NCBI GenBank assembly: GCA_947489445.1
Contig: CANLDN010000005.1
Span: 62,001-126,000 of the forward strand
Length of the DNA: 64,000 nucleotides
Direction of reading: 5' to 3'
Origin: an uncultured Paracoccaceae bacterium
GTDB taxonomy: Bacteria > Pseudomonadota > Alphaproteobacteria > Rhodobacterales > Rhodobacteraceae
The position numbers and the translations under genes were made by a program. Below the pieces are notes generated by a model that worked only from the letters and a program-made list of their open reading frames with translations, was not told the origin of the DNA and did no database searches. Positions within the stretch are counted from its first letter, which is position 1, and each line of letters starts with the position of its first letter. Positions 26,450 to 34,020 of the stretch are shown piece by piece.

Positions 26450-29210
26450 CAGCGGGCCCCAGTAAACGGTTGATAATAAGGGCCGCTTCTTCGCGGGCCG
26501 CGATCATACCCGCATGCAAATCAGCGATATCGCGGCATCCTGTTTCCTGCAAAATCATTCGTCTGGCCCCCTCTCCAATGGCGTCCAGTTCAAACGGCCC
26601 GCCGGTTAGCAAACGCGACGCCGCCTGCACCTTCCACAAAAGCGCCGCCGCTTGGCGAACCGCCCGTGCATCAGCGGCGTCAATCCAGCCAGATGCGACA
26701 CCCGCTTCCAACTGATCAAACATATCACATGCGGTTGACCCGCTGCGCAATGCAGCGGTCTGAGCAAACAATTCGATGTCCTGCAACCGACCCGGCCCGA
26801 TTTTTGCGTCCCAATCCCCGCTTGGTGGTTTGGCCTCTGCAATCCGCGCACGCATATCGCGCACATCAAAAAGAACAGTTTCCCCACCACCCTTTTCGGC
26901 AAGAAGCGCGCGTCGAAACATTTCGATCTCTTGGGCGAATATCGCATCGCCCGCGACAGCACGCGCGCGAGTCAGCGCCAGGTGTTCCCACGTCCAGGCG
27001 TCGTTCAGCTGATAACTCTTGAACGCCTCAAACGATGTCGCAACCGGTCCCTGCCGGCCAGAGGGGCGCAGGCGCATGTCAACCTCATAAAGCCGTCCCT
27101 CCGACATCGGCGCGCCCAATGCCGTAACAAGCGCCTGTGTCAAACGGGCAAAATAGGCGCGGGTTGCCAAAGGGCGCGCACCATCAGATGCATCAATACC
27201 CTGCGCATCATAGATCATGATCAAATCAAGATCAGATGTCGCATTTAGTCGGCCCGCACCCAGTGATCCCATTCCCAAAACAACACCACCGCGACCCGGC
27301 ATCGCGCCGTGTTTGCGGGCAAACTCGGACACGATCACAGGCCATAGCGCAGCCACCACAGCCTCGGCCAGTTCAGCATAATGCTGACCGCTCGTTTGCG
27401 CATCAATCAATCCACGCAGATGGTGCACACCGATGCGAAAATGCCATTCCTTCTGCCAACGGCGCGCTGCAATCAACTGAGCCTCGTAATCGGGCTGTTG
27501 GGACAAGACTGCGCACAGTTTTTCCCGAAGATCCGTCATCCCGGACCAAGGCGCAAAAAAATCACCCGCGATCACCGCGTCCAGTACACCCGCATTTCCC
27601 GACAGGTAGTGCGCCAATGCCGGTGCTGTTGCGGCAATATCAACGATTAGCTGGGTCAGCTGCGGGTTCGCCTCAAACAGAGAAAACAGCTGCACGCCAG
27701 CCGGCAAACCCGCCAGAAACCCATCAAATTGGATCAAAGCCTCGTCCGGTTTGGCGGCTTCCTGCAAGCGGTTCAGGATTTCGGGGCGCAGCCGATCAAA
27801 TATCGCGCTCGCACGCGTTGATCGCAGTGCTGGGTAACTGTGCCAACGGGCGACAACATCCGCCCCCCAATTGGTGTGTTGCAAATCTTCGGAATGATCG
27901 GGGGCAAAAAAGCCCTCCGTCAACCTGTGTACCTCGTTTGACCGTGCGACGATGTCGCGCCGCAGCGCGGTCACATCTTTTCCCATAAAGGCGGCCAACC
28001 GTTCAAAACCCAGCGTATCATGTGGCAAATGATGCGTCTGCGCATCGTTGATCATCTGCAAACGATGCTCAATCTCGCGATGTGCGCGGTAATGATCGTA
28101 TAAAATATGTGCAGACTGCTCGGGTATCCATCCAGCGGCAGCCAGGCGGTCCAACCCATCACCCGTACCGCGCGTACGCAAAGACGGATCACGCCCACCA
28201 GCAATCAATTGGCGCGTTTGGGTGAAAAATTCGATCTCTCGAATCCCGCCGCGCCCAAGCTTCATATTATGATCTTCTAGCACCAAAGGGCCATGCAATC
28301 CCTTGTGATCGCGAATTTTCAGGCGCATATCATGCGCGTCTTGTATCGCCGCAAAATCAAGATGCTTACGCCAGACAAAGGGTCGCAGCGTTTCCAGAAA
28401 ACGGGCACCGGCGACCTTATCCCCCGCGCAAACGCGCGCCTTGATGTAGGCAGCCCGTTCCCACGTGCGGCCCACGCTTTCATAATACCGCTCTGCCGCC
28501 TCCATTGATAAACAAACCGGCGTCACGGATGCATCCGGGCGCAACCGCAGATCCGTACGAAAGACATAGCCCCCCGCTTTCACATCAGACAAAAGTGCCG
28601 TCATGCGCCGGGTTACACGGATAAACGCGGACCGCACGTCGTGATAATCGTCAGGATTGAACCGGGTTTCGTCGAAAAGGCAAATCAGGTCGATATCGGA
28701 AGAATAGTTCAATTCGGCGGCACCCATTTTGCCCATAGCCAAAACCACCATGCCGCCAGCGGCTGCCGGATCATCATTCCCAGGCAGCTTGCCTCGCGCG
28801 ACCTCTGCAGCGACCAGCTTGCTTACACAGGCTTGCACAGCGGCATCGGCAAAGTCCGTCAATACGGCAGTGACCTGCTCTAACGGCCAGACACCGCCAA
28901 GATCTGCCAACGCCGTGACCAAAGCGATGCGCCGCTTGAGCAAACGCAAATGGGCCGCCAACTGATCCAGGGGCACCTCACCCAAGCCCGCGATTGCCGT
29001 AGCAACCGCCGCCTCCGGATCATCTAGGGCTGTTATCAGCCAAGCCCCCTCAGTGGCGATCAATCCGGCAAGGTAAGGACTGCAGCCAGCCGTTCCCACA
29101 ACCAGCGGGGCCAGTTCTGAGGGTAAACCGCGTAAAGATGAAAGTGCATCCTTTCCGCGATCAGCATCGAACGGACGGGGGCAACGTGACAGGCGCGAAG
29201 TAAATGACAT
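26439..29210 (-). CDS. glnE: Bifunctional glutamine synthetase adenylyltransferase/adenylyl-removing enzyme
   Basis: GlnE adds and removes AMP on glutamine synthetase according to PII state. 923 residues from the ATG at 29210 (MSFTSRLSRC). Two nucleotidyltransferase domains are visible: MGKMGAAELNYSSDIDLICL in the N-terminal (removing) half and LGMGSLGAGRLNATSDLDLIMI in the C-terminal (adding) half, each with the G-S-D-x-D metal site, and each followed by a helical GlnD-type domain. The frame extends upstream to 29411 but that part has no family likeness and overlaps the divergent ybaK start region. Confidence 0.95.
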   Translation of the reverse strand: MSFTSRLSRCPRPFDADRGKDALSSLRGLPSELAPLVVGTAGCSPYLAGLIATEGAWLITALDDPEAAVATAIAGLGEVPLDQLAAHLRLLKRRIALVTALADLGGVWPLEQVTAVLTDFADAAVQACVSKLVAAEVARGKLPGNDDPAAAGGMVVLAMGKMGAAELNYSSDIDLICLFDETRFNPDDYHDVRSAFIRVTRRMTALLSDVKAGGYVFRTDLRLRPDASVTPVCLSMEAAERYYESVGRTWERAAYIKARVCAGDKVAGARFLETLRPFVWRKHLDFAAIQDAHDMRLKIRDHKGLHGPLVLEDHNMKLGRGGIREIEFFTQTRQLIAGGRDPSLRTRGTGDGLDRLAAAGWIPEQSAHILYDHYRAHREIEHRLQMINDAQTHHLPHDTLGFERLAAFMGKDVTALRRDIVARSNEVHRLTEGFFAPDHSEDLQHTNWGADVVARWHSYPALRSTRASAIFDRLRPEILNRLQEAAKPDEALIQFDGFLAGLPAGVQLFSLFEANPQLTQLIVDIAATAPALAHYLSGNAGVLDAVIAGDFFAPWSGMTDLREKLCAVLSQQPDYEAQLIAARRWQKEWHFRIGVHHLRGLIDAQTSGQHYAELAEAVVAALWPVIVSEFARKHGAMPGRGGVVLGMGSLGAGRLNATSDLDLIMIYDAQGIDASDGARPLATRAYFARLTQALVTALGAPMSEGRLYEVDMRLRPSGRQGPVATSFEAFKSYQLNDAWTWEHLALTRARAVAGDAIFAQEIEMFRRALLAEKGGGETVLFDVRDMRARIAEAKPPSGDWDAKIGPGRLQDIELFAQTAALRSGSTACDMFDQLEAGVASGWIDAADARAVRQAAALLWKVQAASRLLTGGPFELDAIGEGARRMILQETGCRDIADLHAGMIAAREEAALIINRLLGPADGN

Positions 29211-29288
29211 AATGCGACACTGCGATTGTCCGGGCATCTGGTCAATCCGGTCCGCGCTGATACGGTACGCAAAAAGGACATGACAATC

Positions 29289-29768
29289 ATGAGCAAGAGC
29301 CTCAAGCGCGTGATCCGGGCATTGCGTGACGCAGATATTGACGTGCAACCGATCGAGATGGGCGCAGAAACACGCACGGCACAACAAGCGGCCGATGTTG
29401 CCGGCTGTCATTTAGATCAGATTGCAAAATCTGTCATCTTTGCGGGGCAATCATCGGGCGATGTGCATCTATTTATTACCGCCGGTGGGCGGCAGGTCGA
29501 TCACGTCAAGGCCAGCGCTGTCGCAGGTGAACCATTGGGCAAAGCCGACGCCGCGCTGATACGGGCGCGAACCGGGTTTGCGATCGGTGGCGTCGCCCCT
29601 ATCGGACATCTCAACCCGATCCCAGCGTTCTTGGACCCTCGCCTTATCGATTTTGACGTCGTCTATGCCGCCGCTGGCACGCCACGGCACATTTTTCCTA
29701 TCCATCCGCAAACTCTTTTGGTGATGTCTGGCGCGCAAGTTGCTGATTTCACGACTGTTTCAAGATAA
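29289..29768 (+). CDS. YbaK/EbsC-family aminoacyl-tRNA editing protein
   Basis: A 159-residue free-standing trans-editing protein of the INS superfamily, which removes wrongly charged amino acids from tRNA. The domain reads TRTAQQAADVAGCHLDQIAKS, the catalytic-type Lys in KSVIFAGQ, GGRQVDHVKASAVAG and GFAIGGVAPIGH near the end. Start 29289 (MSKSLKRV) has AAAAAGGACATGACAATC above; an ATG at 29280 is possible. It starts 78 bases from the divergent glnE start. Confidence 0.88.
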   Translation: MSKSLKRVIRALRDADIDVQPIEMGAETRTAQQAADVAGCHLDQIAKSVIFAGQSSGDVHLFITAGGRQVDHVKASAVAGEPLGKADAALIRARTGFAIGGVAPIGHLNPIPAFLDPRLIDFDVVYAAAGTPRHIFPIHPQTLLVMSGAQVADFTTVSR

Positions 29769-29846
29769 ATGTAAAAAACATTTACATTGGCTCTTGAAGC
29801 ACGCAGTCAGGACTCCGATATCTATTCATGTGAAGAGCATTCACAT
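29768..29846. promoter_or_regulatory. Two TGTRAA-N5-TTYACA palindromes before the DUF2852 pair
   Basis: Box 1: AATGTAAA (29768-29775), five bases, TTTACATT (29781-29788). Box 2: ATGTGAA (29828-29834), five bases, TTCACAT (29840-29846). Both share TGTRAA-N5-TTYACA with the same spacing; centres are 59 bases apart and box 2 ends 33 bases before the first DUF2852 start. They look like paired operators. TyrR boxes are similar but use a six-base spacer, so that name is not applied. Confidence 0.6.
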
Positions 29847-29879
29847 CAACCTGATAACCAATAATTAAGGAGCCCGACC

Positions 29880-30323
29880 ATGAACACCGCCACCACCCAT
29901 TCCCCGATGGCCATGAACGATAATCGTTCTGGGTTTTTCGCCCGTGCCGAAGCCTGGCTTGATGAGCGTGGCAAAGGTGCTTGGATCGCCGCCATGGTTC
30001 TGGGTTTCATCTTCTTCTGGCCGGTGGGCCTCGCCCTTCTTGCCTATATGATCTGGAGCAAACGCATGTTCAAAAATTCCTGCACCGCAATGACCCGCAC
30101 ACGCGCCCGACATATGGGCAAATCATCCGGCAATAGCGCCTTTGATGCCTACAAGCATGAAACATTGCGCCGCCTGGAAGAAGAGCAGGACAATTTTGAG
30201 GCGTTTCTAAAGCGCCTGCGCGATGCGAAGGACAAGGCAGAGTTCGATCAATTCATGAATGATCGTGCCCAAGCATCCAATCGCGACAGCGCCGACGACG
30301 GCGACGATCTCGCAAAGGCATAA
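29880..30323 (+). CDS. DUF2852 membrane protein, copy 1
   Basis: A 147-residue DUF2852 protein. A membrane helix at about 34-58 (GAWIAAMVLGFIFFWPVGLALLAYMIW) is followed by a soluble part with SSGNSAFDAYKHETLRRLEEEQDNFEAFLKRLRDAKDKAEFDQFM, a helical stretch with coiled-coil character. Function unknown. ATG 29880 follows AAGGAGCCCGACC. Two palindromic boxes lie upstream and a paralogue follows at 30376. Confidence 0.85.
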   Translation: MNTATTHSPMAMNDNRSGFFARAEAWLDERGKGAWIAAMVLGFIFFWPVGLALLAYMIWSKRMFKNSCTAMTRTRARHMGKSSGNSAFDAYKHETLRRLEEEQDNFEAFLKRLRDAKDKAEFDQFMNDRAQASNRDSADDGDDLAKA

Positions 30324-30330
30324 GGCCTAT

Positions 30331-30353
30331 CGGGCCCTCTTTCAGAGGGCCCG
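30331..30353 (+). terminator. Strong hairpin between the DUF2852 copies
   Basis: CGGGCCCTCT (30331-30340), loop TTC, AGAGGGCCCG (30344-30353): a perfect 10-base stem with a three-base loop, eight bases after the copy 1 stop. No U run follows (GCCACCATTTTCGG), so it may be an mRNA-stabilising or partial terminator between the two genes. Confidence 0.55.
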
Positions 30354-30375
30354 CCACCATTTTCGGAGACCACTC

Positions 30376-30831
30376 ATGACCAGCATCGACATCGCAACGG
30401 CGCATAACGCCCCTGCCCCCGTCCCTGTGGCCGTACAACTTCTTTCAACACTCTTCTTTGGCGTCTTCGGCATTCTGGCCGTCATCTTTGCTTTCGATGC
30501 CTCATGGATCGCCGGCCTGATCGTGGCGCTGGTTCTTGGTTGGCGAGGCGGCTTCGCCCCCGGCCACTGGGGCAACACTCCATCGATCAAAACCCTTATT
30601 CCGCTCGCGCCAAAGGCAGAAAAGCGCAGCAGTGGCAATGCCAGCTTTGACGCCTATCGCACGGATACGCTGCGCCGGTTGGAAGACGAACAGATCAGCT
30701 TCCAAAGCTTTCTCGAACGCCTGCGCGCGGCCAAGGATAAATCCGAATTCGACGACTTTCTGGATCAACGGGCGCGTCGGGCCACCAACAGTGTAGCCAA
30801 CGTCGGTGGAGCCATCGAAGCCGGCAACTGA
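30376..30831 (+). CDS. DUF2852 membrane protein, copy 2
   Basis: A 151-residue paralogue of the preceding gene. The C-terminal part again shows GNASFDAYRTDTLRRLEDEQ and LERLRAAKDKSEFDDFLDQR, close to copy 1, while the hydrophobic N-terminal segment differs (QLLSTLFFGVFGILAVIF then AGLIVALVLGW, two possible helices). ATG 30376 follows TTTTCGGAGACCACTC. A tandem duplication that has diverged in its membrane part. Function unknown. Confidence 0.82.
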   Translation: MTSIDIATAHNAPAPVPVAVQLLSTLFFGVFGILAVIFAFDASWIAGLIVALVLGWRGGFAPGHWGNTPSIKTLIPLAPKAEKRSSGNASFDAYRTDTLRRLEDEQISFQSFLERLRAAKDKSEFDDFLDQRARRATNSVANVGGAIEAGN

Positions 30832-31014
30832 GATCTTGCCCAGATGCATCAATGGTATGGCAAATCAGGTTTTCGACGCGCAATGACCGGAATCAACGCA
30901 CACAATTAAAAAGTGCATACAACATCATGACCTCCCGTTAACTGTCGATGAACACAAGGGCTTGGCGGAAGTGAAAACGATTGTTAAGATTTCTGAAATA
31001 AGTCGGATTTGTCT

Positions 31015-31821
31015 ATGCGCCACACGCTTCCTATTGCACCGCAGTTCTATGTAACTGCACCGCAGCCCTGCCCCTATCTTGAGGGGCGGATGGAAAGAAA
31101 GTTGTTCACGGCACTCCAGGGGGACACAGCGACAAAACTAAACGATTCCCTTTCAAAACAAGGGTTTCGGCGGTCCCAAAATGTGCTCTACCGACCATCC
31201 TGCGCGGAATGCTCCGCTTGTATGTCAGCACGTATCGATGTTTCACGGTTCAGTCCCAGCCGCAGCCAACGCCGGGTGATCAAGCGGGCGAGCCATTTGA
31301 CGCGGCGCGCCACATCCCCTTGGGCGACCGAAGATCAATACGCGCTTTTCCGCGAATACCTTGACGGGCGGCACGCCGCGGGCGGCATGGCGGACATGGA
31401 TATGTTCGAATTTGCCGCAATGGTGGAAGAAACACCCATTCGGTCCCGACTGATCGAATACAATAATGACGAAGAGTTACAGGCGGTTTGTCTGACCGAC
31501 ATCCTCGATGACGGCTTGTCGATGGTATATTCCTTTTTTGATCCATCGCTCGAAAAATTGTCGCCAGGAACCTATATCATTCTGGATCACATCACGATCG
31601 CCCGCGACCTTGGGTTGCCATATGTCTATTTGGGCTATTGGGTGCCGGGCAGCCCGAAAATGGGCTACAAGGCCAATTTCAAAGGGTTAGAAGTCTATCG
31701 CAACGGTAACTGGACCCAACTTGGGGATCCCGATGCCTATAGCGCTGATGTTCATCCGCTGTCCACAGATCCAATCGCAGAGCAGGTCGCGCGCATCAGT
31801 CTGCCTGATGGACGGAATTAA
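31015..31821 (+). CDS. bpt: Aspartate/glutamate leucyltransferase
   Basis: Bpt attaches Leu from tRNA to N-terminal Asp/Glu for the N-degron (ClpS-ClpAP) pathway. 268 residues. N-terminal [16 protein letters not shown] and [18 protein letters not shown] with the Cys cluster, and [20 protein letters not shown] in the acyltransferase domain. ATG 31015 is preferred over the TTG at 31009. Its 3' end overlaps the convergent pmtA by four bases. The 183 bases upstream hold no other gene. Confidence 0.92.
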   Translation: MRHTLPIAPQFYVTAPQPCPYLEGRMERKLFTALQGDTATKLNDSLSKQGFRRSQNVLYRPSCAECSACMSARIDVSRFSPSRSQRRVIKRASHLTRRATSPWATEDQYALFREYLDGRHAAGGMADMDMFEFAAMVEETPIRSRLIEYNNDEELQAVCLTDILDDGLSMVYSFFDPSLEKLSPGTYIILDHITIARDLGLPYVYLGYWVPGSPKMGYKANFKGLEVYRNGNWTQLGDPDAYSADVHPLSTDPIAEQVARISLPDGRN

Positions 31822-32444
31822 CTGTCGGTACTCCGCTTTTCCAGCACCAGAAAGGTCATCATCCTGATCGGGGGAAATGCCTTTTGTTCGGTCAGTTCCA
31901 GACAGTCTTCGCCCAACACACGCGCCATCTGAAAATCCGAATGCCAGCCAATCAGGTTGGCAAAGGGTGCTGTGACCCGCTCCCAAAACGCAAGAAACCC
32001 TTTGTCGCGGGCAAAATGATTTGTGATAACAATCCGGCCACCAGGCTTGCAAACCCGGGCCATTTCCGCGACCACACGCTCTGGTTCGGGTACGACCGAC
32101 ACGATATGCATCGCGGCCACGGTATCAAAGCTGTTGTCCGGGAAATCAAGATTGCGCGCATCCATCTGGCGTAATTCCTTGACATGGCTCAGCTTTTCAT
32201 TGGTCACTTTGGCCTTTGCCTTGGCCAACATCTCTTCGCTGAAATCAATGCCAGTCACTTCCAAATGCGGCGCGTATTCCCGCAAGGCAAGACCAGTACC
32301 GACCCCAACCTCCAGCACGGAACCCTGTTGTTTGTTGATGTAAGCCACCGATTTTCTGCGGCCCGCATTTGTAATGGCCCCAAAGGTCTTGTCATAGACA
32401 GGGGCCCAACGGGCGTAAGAGGTGCTGACAGCGTTGATATCCAT
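31818..32444 (-). CDS. pmtA: Phosphatidylethanolamine N-methyltransferase
   Basis: A 208-residue class I SAM methyltransferase. SAM motif [17 protein letters not shown] near residue 43, then [17 protein letters not shown] and the substrate-side [17 protein letters not shown]. The length and sequence fit the Rhodobacter-type PmtA that methylates PE three times to PC. Context strongly supports this: pssA and psd, which make PE, are immediately upstream on the same strand (2 and 2 base gaps). Confidence 0.88.
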   Translation of the reverse strand: MDINAVSTSYARWAPVYDKTFGAITNAGRRKSVAYINKQQGSVLEVGVGTGLALREYAPHLEVTGIDFSEEMLAKAKAKVTNEKLSHVKELRQMDARNLDFPDNSFDTVAAMHIVSVVPEPERVVAEMARVCKPGGRIVITNHFARDKGFLAFWERVTAPFANLIGWHSDFQMARVLGEDCLELTEQKAFPPIRMMTFLVLEKRSTDS

Positions 32445-32446
32445 GA

Positions 32447-33184
32447 TTACTCCTTTGTGTTCACGTGCCGCCAGGCCCAGAAAACCCCAGCGATATAAAG
32501 CAAGTCCAGCACCACCAGCGTGGCCCAGACATAGGTCAAAAGTGCTGCCAACAGCAGCATCGCACCCAACAAAAAGAATGGCACATTGGCGCGCGATATC
32601 GTCATCATCTTGAAGGAATATGTGGGGACACGGCTGATCATCGCCATCCCGACAACAACCAACCAGATCGCCGCGACCTCAGGCGGAAACATCGGTGCAT
32701 CTGAAACCAGAAACGAGACAAACATCGGCAGCAACGCAAGCAACGCACCGGCGGGCGCCGGAACACCGACAAAGTAACGGTGGTCGCCATCAGAAATGTC
32801 CGACTTATTTTGCACGTTGAACCGCGCCAAACGTATTACGCAGCAAATCGCGAAGAAAAGCACCGCGATCCATCCCGCGCTTCTGATGTCGCTCAGGGCA
32901 AATAAATAAAGCAGCAAGGGTGCGGCTACACCAAAATTCAAAAAATCCGCGAGCGAATCCAGTTCAGCACCCGTCTTGCTTTCCGCGCGCAACAGGCGGG
33001 CCAGACGCCCATCCACAGCATCCAAAAACCCTGCAAGCAGGATCAGCAGTACCGCCCGTTCATAATCGCCCTGGAACCCGAACCTGATGGCGGTGAGCCC
33101 GGCACAGATCGCCGCCAGTGTCACAGCATTCGGCAACAGCGCGATCACAGGCAATTCAGGCTTTGATGAAATGCCCTGTGCCAT
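32447..33184 (-). CDS. pssA: CDP-diacylglycerol-serine O-phosphatidyltransferase
   Basis: Makes phosphatidylserine from CDP-diacylglycerol and serine in the inner membrane (245 residues, about eight hydrophobic helices). The CDP-alcohol phosphatidyltransferase motif is complete: DGRLARLLRAESKTGAELDS continuing LAD, i.e. D-G-x2-A-R-x8-G-x3-D-x3-D. Part of the psd-pssA-pmtA run: PS is decarboxylated by Psd and the PE methylated by PmtA. Confidence 0.95.
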   Translation of the reverse strand: MAQGISSKPELPVIALLPNAVTLAAICAGLTAIRFGFQGDYERAVLLILLAGFLDAVDGRLARLLRAESKTGAELDSLADFLNFGVAAPLLLYLFALSDIRSAGWIAVLFFAICCVIRLARFNVQNKSDISDGDHRYFVGVPAPAGALLALLPMFVSFLVSDAPMFPPEVAAIWLVVVGMAMISRVPTYSFKMMTISRANVPFFLLGAMLLLAALLTYVWATLVVLDLLYIAGVFWAWRHVNTKE

Positions 33185-33186
33185 GC

Positions 33187-33879
33187 TTATGCTGTCCGCC
33201 CTATCCGCGGTTCTTCGGACGACGCCAGATCAGCCAGCACCGTTTCACCCGCGATCATGCCCTGCCCTACGGCAACCAACGGGGCAACGCCATCTGGCAG
33301 ATAGACATCCAGCCTTGACCCGAACCGGATCAAACCAAACCGTTCGCCCGTTTGCAGCGACGCACCTGTCGTCACAAAACAGACGATCCGGCGGGCCACT
33401 AAACCCGCGATCTGAACAACCGCGATCTGACGGCCATCGGCCATTTCGATGCAAAGCGAATTGCGTTCATTGTCGACGCTTGCCTTATCCAACGAGGCGT
33501 TGAAAAACTTGCCCGCACGATAGGCAACGGCCCTGACATGTCCGGCAATTGGTGCCCGGTTCACATGGCAGTTAAAGACATTCATGAACACGCTGACCCG
33601 GGTCAGCGGTGCGTCCGGCATGCCCAACTCCGCAGGTGGGACTGCCTTTTCAATCAATGACACAATCCCGTCAGCCGGACTAACAATCAGCCCCTCACGC
33701 TGCGGCGTTGTGCGTTTGGGGTCGCGAAAGAAGTAGTAGCACCAAACCGTTAGGCCAATGGCCACCCAACCTAAAAACGCGGACAGAAAGAACAAGGCAG
33801 CCGCAATGGCTGCAAAAATGGCGACAAACCGGCGGCCCTCCGGGTGCATCGGTTTGATGAAGGTGCTGAGCATTGTCAT
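33187..33879 (-). CDS. psd: Phosphatidylserine decarboxylase proenzyme
   Basis: A 230-residue short (class II, PSD-A type) proenzyme. One N-terminal membrane segment (residues 18-47) then the decarboxylase domain with [11 protein letters not shown] and [19 protein letters not shown]. The self-cleavage site is FGSR at Gly187-Ser188, which gives the pyruvoyl group. Start ATG 33879 or 33873; an extension to 33957 is hydrophobic but not family-like. Two bases before pssA. Confidence 0.93.
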   Translation of the reverse strand: MTMLSTFIKPMHPEGRRFVAIFAAIAAALFFLSAFLGWVAIGLTVWCYYFFRDPKRTTPQREGLIVSPADGIVSLIEKAVPPAELGMPDAPLTRVSVFMNVFNCHVNRAPIAGHVRAVAYRAGKFFNASLDKASVDNERNSLCIEMADGRQIAVVQIAGLVARRIVCFVTTGASLQTGERFGLIRFGSRLDVYLPDGVAPLVAVGQGMIAGETVLADLASSEEPRIGRTA

Positions 33880-33969
33880 GAGTGGCTTGCAGTCCTGAAT
33901 GGTCAAATTATCTGCGCAACACACCAAAAACGACACAACCACCACGCAATACGACACTACTGACAGACG

Positions 33970-33997
33970 AAAAAGGGCGGCGCAAGACGCGCCGCCC
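33970..33997 (-). terminator. Rho-independent terminator of the TRAP operon
   Basis: On the minus strand: GGGCGGCGC, loop GTCTT, GCGCCGCCC, then TTTTT (T run at 33974-33970). Nine perfect base pairs followed by U5, 24 bases after the dctM stop. This ends the TRAP transcript before psd. Confidence 0.85.
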
Positions 33998-34020
33998 CCT
34001 CATTGGCGAAACTCGGCGAT

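Noticed and set aside
26439..29411. Longer glnE start at 29411
   Set aside because: The extra N-terminal 67 residues are Cys/His-rich, not GlnE-like, and lie over the ybaK coding region; MSFTSRLSRC at 29210 is the natural start.
29768..29846. TyrR or PpsR boxes
   Set aside because: TyrR boxes have a six-base spacer and PpsR needs TGT-N12-ACA; here the gaps are N5 and N11, so neither name is supported.
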